From contig JASMDM010000065.1 in assembly GCA_030752795.1 (NCBI GenBank), forward strand, positions 1 through 64,000: a stretch of 64,000 nt of DNA, read 5' to 3'. This document shows, piece after piece, positions 34,381-42,913 of this stretch. The notes under the pieces are model-generated. The model searched no databases. It saw nothing but the letters and a program-made list of their open reading frames with translations, and was not told the origin of the DNA. Each line of letters starts with the position of its first letter. Position 1 is the first letter of the stretch. The position numbers were made by a program, and so were the translations under genes. This DNA is from SAR202 cluster bacterium (GTDB lineage Bacteria > Chloroflexota > Dehalococcoidia > Lucifugimonadales > UBA1123).

Positions 34381-35721
34381 TTATCCACTGCCGTTGCCTG
34401 AAGCGTTCGCTGCTGTCGCCACGCCCGGAGTCGGCTTCAACGGGCGACGCACCGAGAACGGCGCCATGCCCGCCCGCAGAGCAGCCATCACGCCGGCCGC
34501 CTCCCAGTAGTTGTCGACGACGTAGAGCCGGCCCGTGTCCCAGGGCAATCGGGCAAGATCGTTGCGCATCACGTTTCGGTTTTCGCGTACCGCGATGACC
34601 GGGATGCCCTGTTCGAGCGCGGCCAGGGTCGGAAGTCCGATGCAACCGTCCGGGATCACAAGACACGACACGTCCGCGGCGGTGATCACGCCGGGCAGCT
34701 TCATAGCATCTCGGTCCGAAACGATTCGCGGCGAGTGTTGCAAGCCCTTGAGGACGCACTGCAAAAACGTGTTCGATATTACCTCTGCGGCCATGCGAGG
34801 GTCGACGACGCCCGGGTCCACGTTGGCAACTTCGTCCGACTCCATCATCGGCGCGTGGGCCGTTGGAACGTCGTATATGCACGACGCCGTGTGCGTGAGC
34901 AAAGCTTCGACGCCGCCCCACGGGTTGATCATCTCTCCGCCGCTGGTGAAGTAATCCATGTGATACGGCAACGGGACGTCGATCACAGACGCGATGGCGA
35001 CCGCGTCGAAGCTCCCCCGCCACTGCTCGAACGCGTCCATCAGCCCCTCGAAGCCTTCGACCGCTCCAGTGGCGCGTCCCGACTCCGAGTAGTGGCTAAT
35101 TAAGCGAAGTGGGCGATCCAAGACTGCCGTGCCTGCGATGTCCAGACCGTACGTCGCGTGCGCGGCGTTGACGGCGTTCAATGTCGAAGTCACCCACTTG
35201 GGATCATGGCCCGCGTCGATAGCGACTAGCACGCGGTTCGAGCGCATCTTGCGTAGCCCTGCCGTGCCCATCATCAGCCGCGACAGCACGCTGCCCTCGA
35301 CGTACAAACCGTTGTCCGGCATCTCGTTGATGTCGGACGCGTTGACGACGTTCGGGTGCGTGATTAGAGTGTCGCAGACCTGAGCCAGCATTCGCGCCAC
35401 GGGTGTCGCATCGCCTGAATGCCCGCCAATCTCCGCTCCGATCCCGGTTGGCACGATGAAGACGGCGGTGAACGAGTCCGTGTTCTCCCACGGGCGTTTC
35501 GAGAAATCGAATATCGAGGACATCGACGGCAGACTTTCGGCGCCGGTTCGTTCGATCGATCCTACTTCGCAGGCAAATCTGCGGTCGTCCGATTCGCTGA
35601 CCACGAACCGAACCGGTAGCCGGTCGTCGCCGAGCGCGTCTAGCACGCCGGTCCGCGCCCGATCGAGGACGTTGCCGCCCCATGGGTTCGGGATCGTCAG
35701 TTCTCGTTCAGCTAACCGCAA
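34381..35721 (-). CDS. DUF3326-like protein
   Basis: 446 residues. The central DUF3326 pattern is clear: FIVPTGIGAEIGGHSGDATPVARMLAQVCDTLITHPNVV (split here as two motifs, PTGIGAEIGG and LITHPNVVNASD), MPDNGLYVEGSVLSRLM and late NRNVMRNDLARLPW. DUF3326 proteins occur in cyanobacteria, plants and scattered bacteria; function is undescribed. No signal or membrane segment, so likely cytoplasmic. It overlaps the upstream PLP decarboxylase gene by 14 bases and abuts the SecA-like gene, so co-expression is nearly certain. Confidence 0.8.
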   Translation of the reverse strand: MRLAERELTIPNPWGGNVLDRARTGVLDALGDDRLPVRFVVSESDDRRFACEVGSIERTGAESLPSMSSIFDFSKRPWENTDSFTAVFIVPTGIGAEIGGHSGDATPVARMLAQVCDTLITHPNVVNASDINEMPDNGLYVEGSVLSRLMMGTAGLRKMRSNRVLVAIDAGHDPKWVTSTLNAVNAAHATYGLDIAGTAVLDRPLRLISHYSESGRATGAVEGFEGLMDAFEQWRGSFDAVAIASVIDVPLPYHMDYFTSGGEMINPWGGVEALLTHTASCIYDVPTAHAPMMESDEVANVDPGVVDPRMAAEVISNTFLQCVLKGLQHSPRIVSDRDAMKLPGVITAADVSCLVIPDGCIGLPTLAALEQGIPVIAVRENRNVMRNDLARLPWDTGRLYVVDNYWEAAGVMAALRAGMAPFSVRRPLKPTPGVATAANASGNGSG

Positions 35722-36895
35722 TCTGGCTCGCTCCGTTCTTGGCGGCGAATTCGTCGAATCCCGATGACTGGAGAAGCTTCAGCTCCCCCGACTCGAGCAT
35801 CGCGTAGGCGTCCGGGAGATTGATGCCGTTGAACGTGTGAGCCTTGGGCTGTGTGTACGCGCCAGCGCCCAAGATGGCTACCCGGCTGCCGGGCTCCAAC
35901 GGTTCTTCGAACCGGTAGTCTCCCAGAATATCGCCCGCCAGACACGATCTGCCAGCCAGGATATACCTATGTGACCCATCGGGCGTGTAGTCGAGCACAT
36001 CGGGTTCATACTGGTACTCGAACACCTCGGGCATGTGGTTCACGGTGGTATCGAGGACCGCCACTTCCACGCCGCCGCTGTCGAATACGTCGAGGACCGT
36101 GCTGACGATGAAACCGGCGTCGGCGACGAAAGCCGCGCCGGGCTCGATGAAGATCTCGATTTCACGGTCGCGGCTCAACAGCGAACCTGTCTCGACGAGC
36201 GGTCCGATGTCGGTCGCCTCGCCGAACGTGTATCCGCCTCCGAGATTCAGCCAGGCCATCCGATCTATGAGTGTCCCCAGCCGTTCGTCGATGGCCGAAG
36301 CCGTTGAGAACAGGTCCAGGAGGTCGTCGGACTCGCAGTTGGTGTGAAGCAGTAACCCTTGCGCCATGCCGGACACGCCTCTCGAACCGAGCTCCGCGTC
36401 GAGAATCTGCTCAATCGGCGTTCCGAGTTTCGAATGTCTTCGGCAAGGGTCGTACCGCTCGTCGGAGACGAACGATATGCCGGGGTTCAATCGTATGCCA
36501 ACGCCGGTCTCAGCCGGAGCTTCCGGTCCGTATCGCTCCAATTGACGGATGGAGTTGAACGTGATGTAGTCGCACGTCCGCGAGATCTCGACGAACTCGT
36601 GGTCGGCCACCGCCACGCCGTAGTAGTGTACGGTTCCGGCATCGCCCAACGCCTGCCGTGCGAGTCTGACCTCGAAGGGCGAGCTGGCGGTGAACCCGGT
36701 TACGTGGCCAGCCAGTTGCTCGATGACCCATGAGAAGGTGCAGGGCTTCATGGCGTACAAAAGCGATATGCCCGCGGCGTCCGCCGCAGACCGAATCCGT
36801 CGTGCGGAACTGGAAAGTTCAGCCTGCGAAAACACCAGCGCGGGCGTTTCCGATACCGCGGCCATGGCCGCACGGATTTCAGCAGTGTCTACCAT
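35708..36895 (-). CDS. PLP-dependent amino-acid decarboxylase, carboxynorspermidine decarboxylase-like
   Basis: About 395 residues from ATG 36895. Fold type III (alanine racemase-like) decarboxylase of the DAP/Orn/NspC group. The PLP lysine is in LLYAMKPC (about residue 48). NspC-like features are LNPGISFVSDERYDPCRRHSKLG, LLLHTNCES and the C-terminal catalytic Cys-containing LAGRSCLAGD with GAYTQPKAHTFNG. NspC relatives decarboxylate carboxy(nor)spermidine to make polyamines; a meso-diaminopimelate or related substrate is an alternative. No dehydrogenase partner of the usual polyamine route lies next to it. It follows the transglutaminase-like gene by about 30 bases. Confidence 0.85.
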   Translation of the reverse strand: MVDTAEIRAAMAAVSETPALVFSQAELSSSARRIRSAADAAGISLLYAMKPCTFSWVIEQLAGHVTGFTASSPFEVRLARQALGDAGTVHYYGVAVADHEFVEISRTCDYITFNSIRQLERYGPEAPAETGVGIRLNPGISFVSDERYDPCRRHSKLGTPIEQILDAELGSRGVSGMAQGLLLHTNCESDDLLDLFSTASAIDERLGTLIDRMAWLNLGGGYTFGEATDIGPLVETGSLLSRDREIEIFIEPGAAFVADAGFIVSTVLDVFDSGGVEVAVLDTTVNHMPEVFEYQYEPDVLDYTPDGSHRYILAGRSCLAGDILGDYRFEEPLEPGSRVAILGAGAYTQPKAHTFNGINLPDAYAMLESGELKLLQSSGFDEFAAKNGASQIAVS

Positions 36896-36925
36896 CAATA
36901 CTCCGAGCCTGATTAGACCTGTAAT

Positions 36926-38389
36926 TTACCACACTGTCGGTTTCAGGTTCTTGCGAAGCCCAATCAAAATTAGGCCTGCCTGGTGACCCACGCCTTCGAA
37001 ATGGTCGTATCTTGCCAGCAGATGGTCTTGACTGTCGAGAATGGCCCCGGCCGCGTCGGGCGCTCGGTCGCGTAAGTCTTGGCCCAGCGGCGAGTCGAGC
37101 GACCACGACGGCGACGCCTCGAGCGTCAGCCGTTCCGGGATACACGCTTCGGCGTATTGCCCTCTGATCGACTCGTACTCCTGTTCATCCTCGTATACGA
37201 CCGGAGTCACGAACACCGATTCATCGATGTAGAGTCCGAGCTCGTTGTCGAACACCTGGACCAGGTCGATCTCCGGCACGAAGTTCTCCATTGCGTAGTA
37301 CAGGTCCTCGACCAGACCTTGATCCGTGCGGTGGTAGTAGAAATCTTCCCGAACTTCCGCCATCCGGACGGGCAGGGGTTTCTTGTTCGAGTACCCCAAA
37401 TATTCATCGGCGGCGTTACCTTGCTCGAAAAGAAACGGGATGTTCCCGTTGGTTGCGTCCACAAGCAACTCGACGCCGTCCAGGTCGTAGACCAGCGCGA
37501 CGTGCTGCCAATAGCGCATGTGCCGCTTCGAAAACGAGTAGTCGAACGTGTCCAGGATCTGGCGTAGCGCATCCTCGGGCGGCGGATCGGGGATGTTCGG
37601 TCCTGAGAGCACGTAACTCGACTCGATGCCGAGGTTGTCGGTTAGAAATTTGAGCGCCTGTACTTTTTCGGAGCAAATGCCGCCCCGGCCCTCAGAGATG
37701 TTGATCACGGTCTCATCGCCGGTTTTGTAGCGCAATCGATCACCGGTGTATCGGGAGTAGTTCTCGAAATCGGCACGCCAAATGCGCAGCGCAAGGCTTC
37801 GAATCAACTCGACACGGTCGTCGCGCGATTCGAGCGCCAAGATTTTTTCGCGTTCGGACGCGGGATGAGCAAGCGCGATCGAGTCGGCCACGAAAGCTTC
37901 GAAAATCGATCGTTGCCGCGACCATTTGCGTCGATGGAAACCGGCCCAGTTTCGATCGTAACCCGCTGGACCGCGATCCAGCATGAGCGCGATGAGTTCG
38001 ATGGCGACCCCGTCTGCCATCACTCGCGCAGCCCTCGGAACCTCGGCACGGTTCAGAGCTCGACCGGATTGCAGAATCGACGAGTTGGGTATCGGATGGG
38101 TCAGTTCGCCAGAGTCGGTCAGTGCATAGCTGGAATCTTGGAGCGCCAGAAGCGCCTGTGCGGACGTGGCGGACATGCGGCCCAGTTCGACCATTTCGTC
38201 CACCGCGCAAGCGCGAAGATATTTGTCGACGAGATTGCCGGTTGTCAGCCCTGCGTCTTCAGGCTCGATGACGATAGCGCAAGTGCGGTCGGTGAGAGCG
38301 TCAGTCATCTGCAGGAAGACCGACGCCCGTTCGCCGAAACGTCCCCGAACCTCGCGCAACGTCGATTCTTCTGAGAACTGAAGCTCCAT
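36926..38389 (-). CDS. Transglutaminase-like cysteine enzyme, first gene of the operon
   Basis: 487 residues. A papain/transglutaminase-like catalytic triad can be read: Cys239 in GGICSEKVQAL, His296 in RYWQHVALV and Asp311 in LLVDATNG, in the order and spacing of the transglutaminase-like superfamily. The N-terminal 200 residues are helical and not assigned. No signal peptide. Such enzymes cross-link or amidate Gln side chains with amines, or act as proteases/amidases. Being first in an operon with a polyamine-type decarboxylase suggests an amine substrate (inference). Start ATG 38389 is preceded by a TATAAT and an inverted repeat. Confidence 0.75.
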   Translation of the reverse strand: MELQFSEESTLREVRGRFGERASVFLQMTDALTDRTCAIVIEPEDAGLTTGNLVDKYLRACAVDEMVELGRMSATSAQALLALQDSSYALTDSGELTHPIPNSSILQSGRALNRAEVPRAARVMADGVAIELIALMLDRGPAGYDRNWAGFHRRKWSRQRSIFEAFVADSIALAHPASEREKILALESRDDRVELIRSLALRIWRADFENYSRYTGDRLRYKTGDETVINISEGRGGICSEKVQALKFLTDNLGIESSYVLSGPNIPDPPPEDALRQILDTFDYSFSKRHMRYWQHVALVYDLDGVELLVDATNGNIPFLFEQGNAADEYLGYSNKKPLPVRMAEVREDFYYHRTDQGLVEDLYYAMENFVPEIDLVQVFDNELGLYIDESVFVTPVVYEDEQEYESIRGQYAEACIPERLTLEASPSWSLDSPLGQDLRDRAPDAAGAILDSQDHLLARYDHFEGVGHQAGLILIGLRKNLKPTVW

Positions 38390-38713
38390 TTAGCCCCCAC
38401 ATCGGCTCATATTAGTACGAGCCAATTATACAGAGGCGTCGAGAGTCGGCGCTTTGGTCTGAGTCGTACGCGAACGCCCAATTGTTGACGTGCGTGGCCG
38501 AAGTGTGGGCGTTCAGTGGAACTTGACGCTTGGCGTCGATTGGGGGGCGCCGGCCTGACCGAGTACGGCGTCAGGCGGCCAGGAAAAAAGAGACCGGGCG
38601 CCACCACACGCCCCGCGCGCTGGGCAGGAGAATCACGCGGAACGCGAGCGACGCCCGGTAGAGAGATCTAGTTAGTTATTCAGCCGTCTCAAGAGAATTG
38701 AGGCCGAATTGAA
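38390..38713. other. Intergenic region before the SecA-like operon
   Basis: 324 bases with the operon promoter candidate at its left end. The rest, GC-rich with several partial palindromes, carries no supported gene or RNA. Confidence 0.4.
38404..38430 (-). promoter_or_regulatory. Probable promoter -10 with overlapping inverted repeat for the SecA-like operon
   Basis: On the minus strand TATAAT lies at 38430-38425, about 36 bases before the ATG of the first gene. No good -35 is seen. Between the -10 and the start is an inverted repeat GGCTC-N10-GAGCC (38404-38423) that could bind a dimeric regulator or form a hairpin at the transcript start. Confidence 0.45.
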
Positions 38714-38995
38714 TTAGGCTGACTTAGTTTCGTTCGTGCGGGCCCGACACGAAGGGCAACCGCAGTGTTTAGGCTCTCGGAGCATGTCGGGGAAGATTAG
38801 CTGAACCATCTCTTTTTCGGTCAGCCTGAACGATGTTCCGATCGCGACGAATTCGACCAGCCGGTTGTTTTTGTCTTCTCGTTCGGCTTCGGACAACTCT
38901 TCGCCGTGGACCAGATTTCTATTCGCATAGCCTTTGAGCACTTTGAGGTGCTCGGCAACCGTATCCCGGGGATCGCTCAGCGTCTCATGTGTCAT
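38714..38995 (-). CDS. Small hypothetical protein with cysteine cluster
   Basis: About 93 residues from ATG 38995 (AGGA five bases upstream). Charged and helical (VAEHLKVLKGYANRNLVHGEELSEAEREDKN) with a C-terminal HCGCPSCRAR that could bind a metal ion. No signal peptide. It lies upstream of the SecA-like operon promoter on the same strand and could be separately transcribed. Family not recognised. Confidence 0.55.
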   Translation of the reverse strand: MTHETLSDPRDTVAEHLKVLKGYANRNLVHGEELSEAEREDKNNRLVEFVAIGTSFRLTEKEMVQLIFPDMLREPKHCGCPSCRARTNETKSA

Positions 38996-39413
38996 GTTCC
39001 TGCTCTTGCTTGTCTCGTGCCGTTTCACCGAGAATCGTTCCCAGGTCCCTCGATAAGAGCTAGATACCCAATCGCCAAGCTCGCCGAAACCGGAACCGTG
39101 GGTGGGACCCCTAAGGATCGTCTGGATACATCCCTGTATTTTTCTCACCGTACATGTACTTAGCGTTCCGGGAATCGACGCCTAAGTAAGCGGCAAGTCG
39201 GCGAGAAAATGGAGCCCTTGTGCGTGTCAGGCTCGCCCCACTCGACGAAATGCCGGACCGACGGTATCGAACGCCTGCGTCAGAGGAACATGTGAATCTG
39301 GCGCTACGCGCCGATTGGGGTTAGGCTGACAATGTCTCGGCAGGGCTGACGCCTGGAAACCCGATCCTCAGTGCGGCGATGAGTCGCGTCGAGTCCGACC
39401 GGACAACGTCAAT
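38996..39413. other. Gene-free stretch
   Basis: 418 bases between two small minus-strand genes. I see no frame, RNA or strong promoter. No DnaA boxes were noticed although the rpmH cluster is near. Confidence 0.4.
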
Positions 39414-39608
39414 CTAGAGGTAGAAACCGGGCTCCTCTTCGAAGTCCGGCAGATCGTTGACCAAACGCCCGACGTTGGCAGCCACCGATTCGATCGATTC
39501 GCGTGCGCGTCGAGCCGTGGTCTTGCCCCAGAGCTCGGTTGCCCGGCGCTCGAATTCAAACACGAGTCTGGCGTACTGACGATCGGTTCGGAGGTTGGAT
39601 TGCGTCAC
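39414..39608 (-). CDS. Small hypothetical protein
   Basis: 64 residues from GTG 39608, with GAGGGAG a few bases upstream. Charged and probably helical (RQYARLVFEFERRATELWG), ending FEEEPGFYL. It is transcribed away from rpmH, sharing the divergent promoter region. No family recognised; coding is supported only by length, composition and ribosome site. Confidence 0.45.
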   Translation of the reverse strand: MTQSNLRTDRQYARLVFEFERRATELWGKTTARRARESIESVAANVGRLVNDLPDFEEEPGFYL

Positions 39609-39657
39609 AACGAGCTCCCTCAGCGCTTCGTTGCAAGCATGTGCTGCTCGCGTCGAA

Positions 39658-39687
39658 TTGACACCGATTTTTGGGAATCATTATAAT
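39658..39687 (+). promoter_or_regulatory. Promoter of the rpmH-rnpA cluster
   Basis: Consensus -35 TTGACA (39658-39663), an 18-base spacer and consensus -10 TATAAT (39682-39687), 25 bases before the rpmH start. A near-perfect sigma-70-type promoter. Confidence 0.85.
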
Positions 39688-39712
39688 CGTTGAGGATGTG
39701 AGGTAGCCATCA

Positions 39713-39850
39713 ATGCCAAAGAGAACATATCAGCCACGGAAGCGCCGTCGGGCCAGGGTCCACGGCTTTCGATCAAGAATGAGATCACGAGACGGTCGCA
39801 ACGTAATAAAGCGACGCATGTTCAAGGGACGAAGTCGACTTACTGTTTGA
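39713..39850 (+). CDS. rpmH: 50S ribosomal protein L34
   Basis: 45 residues ([19 protein letters not shown]..), highly basic, the universal L34 pattern. Built into the large ribosomal subunit. First gene of the conserved rpmH-rnpA-yidD-yidC-jag cluster. It has its own consensus promoter just upstream. The gene is too short for most gene-length cut-offs. Confidence 0.97.
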   Translation: MPKRTYQPRKRRRARVHGFRSRMRSRDGRNVIKRRMFKGRSRLTV

Positions 39851-39943
39851 TTCCTCGAACTTCCCACGCCGCGAGGGTGTTGTTCCGTCGGAACCACGTA
39901 ACCGCTCGGCCTGGTGTCGAGGGGCGTATTTGGCCGGGTGTCC

Positions 39944-40276
39944 ATGCAGAAAGAACGCCGTCTGAGAAAGTCGAGCGATTTTGCTGCTGCGCGACGACGA
40001 GGCCGGAGCTGGAGCGACCCTCTGCTCGTGTTGTTGGCCCGACGAAACGGTTCGGACGTTAGTCGAATCGGTTTCGCCGTCGGGCGTCGAGTTGGCAATG
40101 CGGTGATCAGAAACCGTATCAAACGCCGCCTGCGGGCTTTGGCGCATTCGGCCGACATCGAAAATGGATGGGACCTGGTGTTCATCGCGAGGAAAGATGC
40201 GGCGACTTCGAATTTTCCGAACCTTTCGAGGTCCGTGTTCAAACTTCTCAAACGTGCCCGGTTGGTGAGGTCGTGA
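39944..40276 (+). CDS. rnpA: Ribonuclease P protein component
   Basis: About 110 residues from ATG 39944 (MQKERRLRKSSDF); an in-frame GTG at 39914 would add ten residues. The RnpA signature RIGFAVGRRVGNAVIRNRIK is clear. It binds RNase P RNA to process tRNA 5' ends. It lies about 90 bases after rpmH, as in many bacteria. Confidence 0.95.
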   Translation: MQKERRLRKSSDFAAARRRGRSWSDPLLVLLARRNGSDVSRIGFAVGRRVGNAVIRNRIKRRLRALAHSADIENGWDLVFIARKDAATSNFPNLSRSVFKLLKRARLVRS

Positions 40277-40316
40277 ATTTTCGTACGCCGCCAGGCGAGA
40301 TTCGGCAGAATTCGAA

Positions 40317-40526
40317 ATGAAAAAACTGGCCCTCGGCGCGATAAAATTGTACAAATTGGCCGTGTCGCCGTATTGGCCAGGGACTTGCAGGCATTCGCCC
40401 ACATGTTCCGCCTACGCGGCCGAGGCGATCGAAAAACACGGCGCGGGCAAAGGGGTCTGGCTCACCGCCGGAAGACTGGGTCGATGCCGCCCGTTCGGCA
40501 CGAGCGGATACGATCCAGTGCCGTAA
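40317..40526 (+). CDS. yidD: Membrane protein insertion efficiency factor YidD
   Basis: 69 residues of the YidD family: LYKLAVSPYWPGTCRHSPTCSAYAAEAIEKHG with the three conserved cysteines, followed by RLGRCRPFG. Thought to sit at the membrane and assist YidC-dependent insertion. Position between rnpA and yidC fits, though a lipoprotein gene intervenes here. Confidence 0.95.
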   Translation: MKKLALGAIKLYKLAVSPYWPGTCRHSPTCSAYAAEAIEKHGAGKGVWLTAGRLGRCRPFGTSGYDPVP

Positions 40527-40815
40527 TCGGCGCGCGTCGCCGACCGTGTTGCGGGGCACTCCCAATTTGCGGGCCCCAAGTGAGTAGCGGCACAAAGATA
40601 ACCGACAGATGTCGTGCGGGTAAACGAACTATCCGCTAAGCTATCCGATGAAGAAAGATCGACAACTGACGCGTCGGTCCATAGAAATGGCGATTCAGAC
40701 GCCAATTGAAAAACGGGCCCATGAATCCGGTCTGAAACAAGCTGACCACGATCAAGAATAAATCGTTGTGGGGCAACTACTGCATTCACCCCACTGAAAT
40801 GTTGGACACTATCGG

Positions 40816-41976
40816 ATGTTGAAAACGTCTCGACGCGGCTCGCGGAAAACAGGAATCATTGTCGCTGCAGTCGTTCTGGCCATGCTGGCCGGCGCCTGCA
40901 GCCGCATCAGCAACCCACAAGGATGGTCCGGAGTTGCGACCTCCGGCGACACGCTCGTTGTCGGTACGATGGAAGGGCAGCTCATCGCCGTCAACAAGGA
41001 CGACGCTTCCACGTTGTGGCGCGTCGATCTCAGAGGCGAAGAAGAGCAACGGGCGATCTACGGCAGTCCGGTCATCGACGGCGACACGGTTTACGCTGGC
41101 GGCTACGATGGTACGTTGTACGCGTTCGATCTGCAGGGCATTCCCGCTCGTTGGGAGGACACGCGACTGGGCGATCGCATCGTCGGCGGGCCAGTTGTGG
41201 CGGGAGATGCGATTATCGTCGCATCAATCTCGCTAGCCGACGATGGCGGTGACGAAGGCAAACTGTGGTCCATCGACGCTGAGACCGGCGATAATCTGTG
41301 GGACTATTCCACGCCGGGACCGATCTGGACGACGCCCGCGGTAGCCGACGGGCTCGTATACTTCGGCACACTGAATAAGCGCGTCTACGCAGTCGATCTG
41401 TCAGACGGCCAGAAGGTATGGGACTTCGAAACAGGTGGCGGAGTCGTTGGCACGCCCCTGGTTTCTGGCGGGCGAGTGTATTTTGGCGCCTTCGACAGCG
41501 TCTTCTACGCGTTGGACGCCAAGACCGGCGCCGAAGCCTGGACGTTCACAGGGGCCGATAAATGGTTCTGGGGCGGCGCCATCGAGCTCGGAAACCTCAT
41601 ACTTGCCCCTTCGCTTGACGGCAGCCTATACGCCCTGGATTCAGCGACCGGCTTGCCTCAATGGAAGTTCGAGACCGAAGGCACGATCGTCGGTTCCCCT
41701 GTCGTCATCGGCGAACTTATCGCGGTTCCAATCGCGGACGGCGGCGAATCGAAGATATCGCTGATAGAATTTAACGGCAGCCCGCGCGAGGCGTGCAAGG
41801 TCGGTGAAGACGTTCGGACGCCGCTGTTCGCGGATGGAGAACTGGTATACTTCGGCGCAACCAACCATTCGATTTGGGCGCTGCGGATCAAGCAAAACGG
41901 CAACCCGGACGAAGAGTGGGTTTACTTTACAGATCAAGACGATCCGATCCCACGGGATCGTAGCAAGGCATGTTGA
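40816..41976 (+). CDS. PQQ-type beta-propeller lipoprotein (BamB-like)
   Basis: 386 residues. Signal peptide with lipobox (LAGAC, Cys about 28), then about seven to eight W-x-x-x blade repeats: LVVGTMEGQLIAVNKDDAS, VYAGGYDGTLYAFDLQG, VYFGTLNKRVYAVDLSDGQ, VYFGAFDSVFYALDAKTGA. BamB-type propellers help assemble outer-membrane proteins, but related PQQ-like repeats also serve other envelope roles. It interrupts the usual yidD-yidC adjacency and lies 16 bases before yidC, so it may be co-expressed with membrane-insertion genes. Whether this organism has an outer membrane is unknown, so BamB function is doubtful. Confidence 0.85.
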   Translation: MLKTSRRGSRKTGIIVAAVVLAMLAGACSRISNPQGWSGVATSGDTLVVGTMEGQLIAVNKDDASTLWRVDLRGEEEQRAIYGSPVIDGDTVYAGGYDGTLYAFDLQGIPARWEDTRLGDRIVGGPVVAGDAIIVASISLADDGGDEGKLWSIDAETGDNLWDYSTPGPIWTTPAVADGLVYFGTLNKRVYAVDLSDGQKVWDFETGGGVVGTPLVSGGRVYFGAFDSVFYALDAKTGAEAWTFTGADKWFWGGAIELGNLILAPSLDGSLYALDSATGLPQWKFETEGTIVGSPVVIGELIAVPIADGGESKISLIEFNGSPREACKVGEDVRTPLFADGELVYFGATNHSIWALRIKQNGNPDEEWVYFTDQDDPIPRDRSKAC

Positions 41977-41992
41977 GGACGGCTAGAACACA

Positions 41993-42913
41993 TTGGATTT
42001 CATAGTCGACACTTGGAACTTGGCAATCATCCAGCCGATGATCAACGGCTTGGTATTGTTGTACAGCCTGTTTTTCAGCAACTTCGGCATCGCCGTGATT
42101 GCATTCACGCTGGTCGTCAGAATGATAATGATCCCGTTGACGATCAAACAGAGCCGTCAGATCAAGTCGATGGGCGCCCTTCAGCCGCTGATGAAGGAGA
42201 TCCAGGCAAAGCACAAGAACGACCGGCAACGAGCCTCCCAAGAGACAATGCGCCTATACAAAGACCATGGCGTCAATCCTCTGGGCTGCCTCGGTCCGAT
42301 GTTCATACAATTCCCAATATGGATCGGTCTCTACCAGGCCATCCTGCAAACGGTGCCTTCCAACCCCGAGAGCCTCGTTGGGTTGTCTCGGCATCTGTAT
42401 GGATGGATTCCGCTGGTGCACAAGGTAGTGCCGATCGACAGCTCGTTCCTCTGGATGGACTTGGCGAAACCCGACCCATCGCCGTTCATCATGCCAATTC
42501 TGGTTGGCGGGTCGATGTTCATAATGCAGAAGATGTCGAGCATGCCCGCGGCGGACGACCGGCAGGCGTCGACGAATCGTATGATGTTGTGGATGATGCC
42601 TTTGATGTTCGGCTTCTTCACGCTGAATTTTCCGAGTGGGCTTGCGGTGTACTGGGTAGTTTCGAACGTGATTGGGGTGGCGATTCAAGGGTTCATCACC
42701 GGATGGGATCCTCTGAAATCTCTGTTGGCCTTCGGGCGCGCCACCGAGCAGGTCGAGACGGTTGCCACGGCGCCGTCGTTGGCTCTACCTGCCGAGGAGA
42801 CGGTAATCGATGACGGAAATAACGATAACGGCCAAGACGGTGGACGAAGCAATCGAGCTCGCCCTAAAGGAACTCGACGCAGAGCGCGCAAAGGTCGAAA
42901 TAGACGTCGTTAG
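41993..42913 (+). CDS. yidC: Membrane protein insertase YidC/Oxa1 family
   Basis: 306 residues from TTG 41993. Five membrane segments typical of the short YidC form of Gram-positives and Chloroflexi: MINGLVLLYSLFFSNFGIAVIA region, the LGCLGPMFIQFPIWIGLYQAI loop, IMPILVGGSMF, and WMMPLMFGFFTLNFPSGLAVYW. The cytosolic arginine of the hydrophilic groove is probably in VVRMIMIPL. No large periplasmic domain. The last 35 residues are strongly basic (RRRARKGRNRRR) and are encoded in the region overlapping the start of jag. Confidence 0.95.
   Translation: MDFIVDTWNLAIIQPMINGLVLLYSLFFSNFGIAVIAFTLVVRMIMIPLTIKQSRQIKSMGALQPLMKEIQAKHKNDRQRASQETMRLYKDHGVNPLGCLGPMFIQFPIWIGLYQAILQTVPSNPESLVGLSRHLYGWIPLVHKVVPIDSSFLWMDLAKPDPSPFIMPILVGGSMFIMQKMSSMPAADDRQASTNRMMLWMMPLMFGFFTLNFPSGLAVYWVVSNVIGVAIQGFITGWDPLKSLLAFGRATEQVETVATAPSLALPAEETVIDDGNNDNGQDGGRSNRARPKGTRRRARKGRNRRR

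Noticed and set aside
38996-39712. Replication origin near rpmH
   Set aside because: No dnaA and no DnaA-box-like TTATCCACA cluster was seen.
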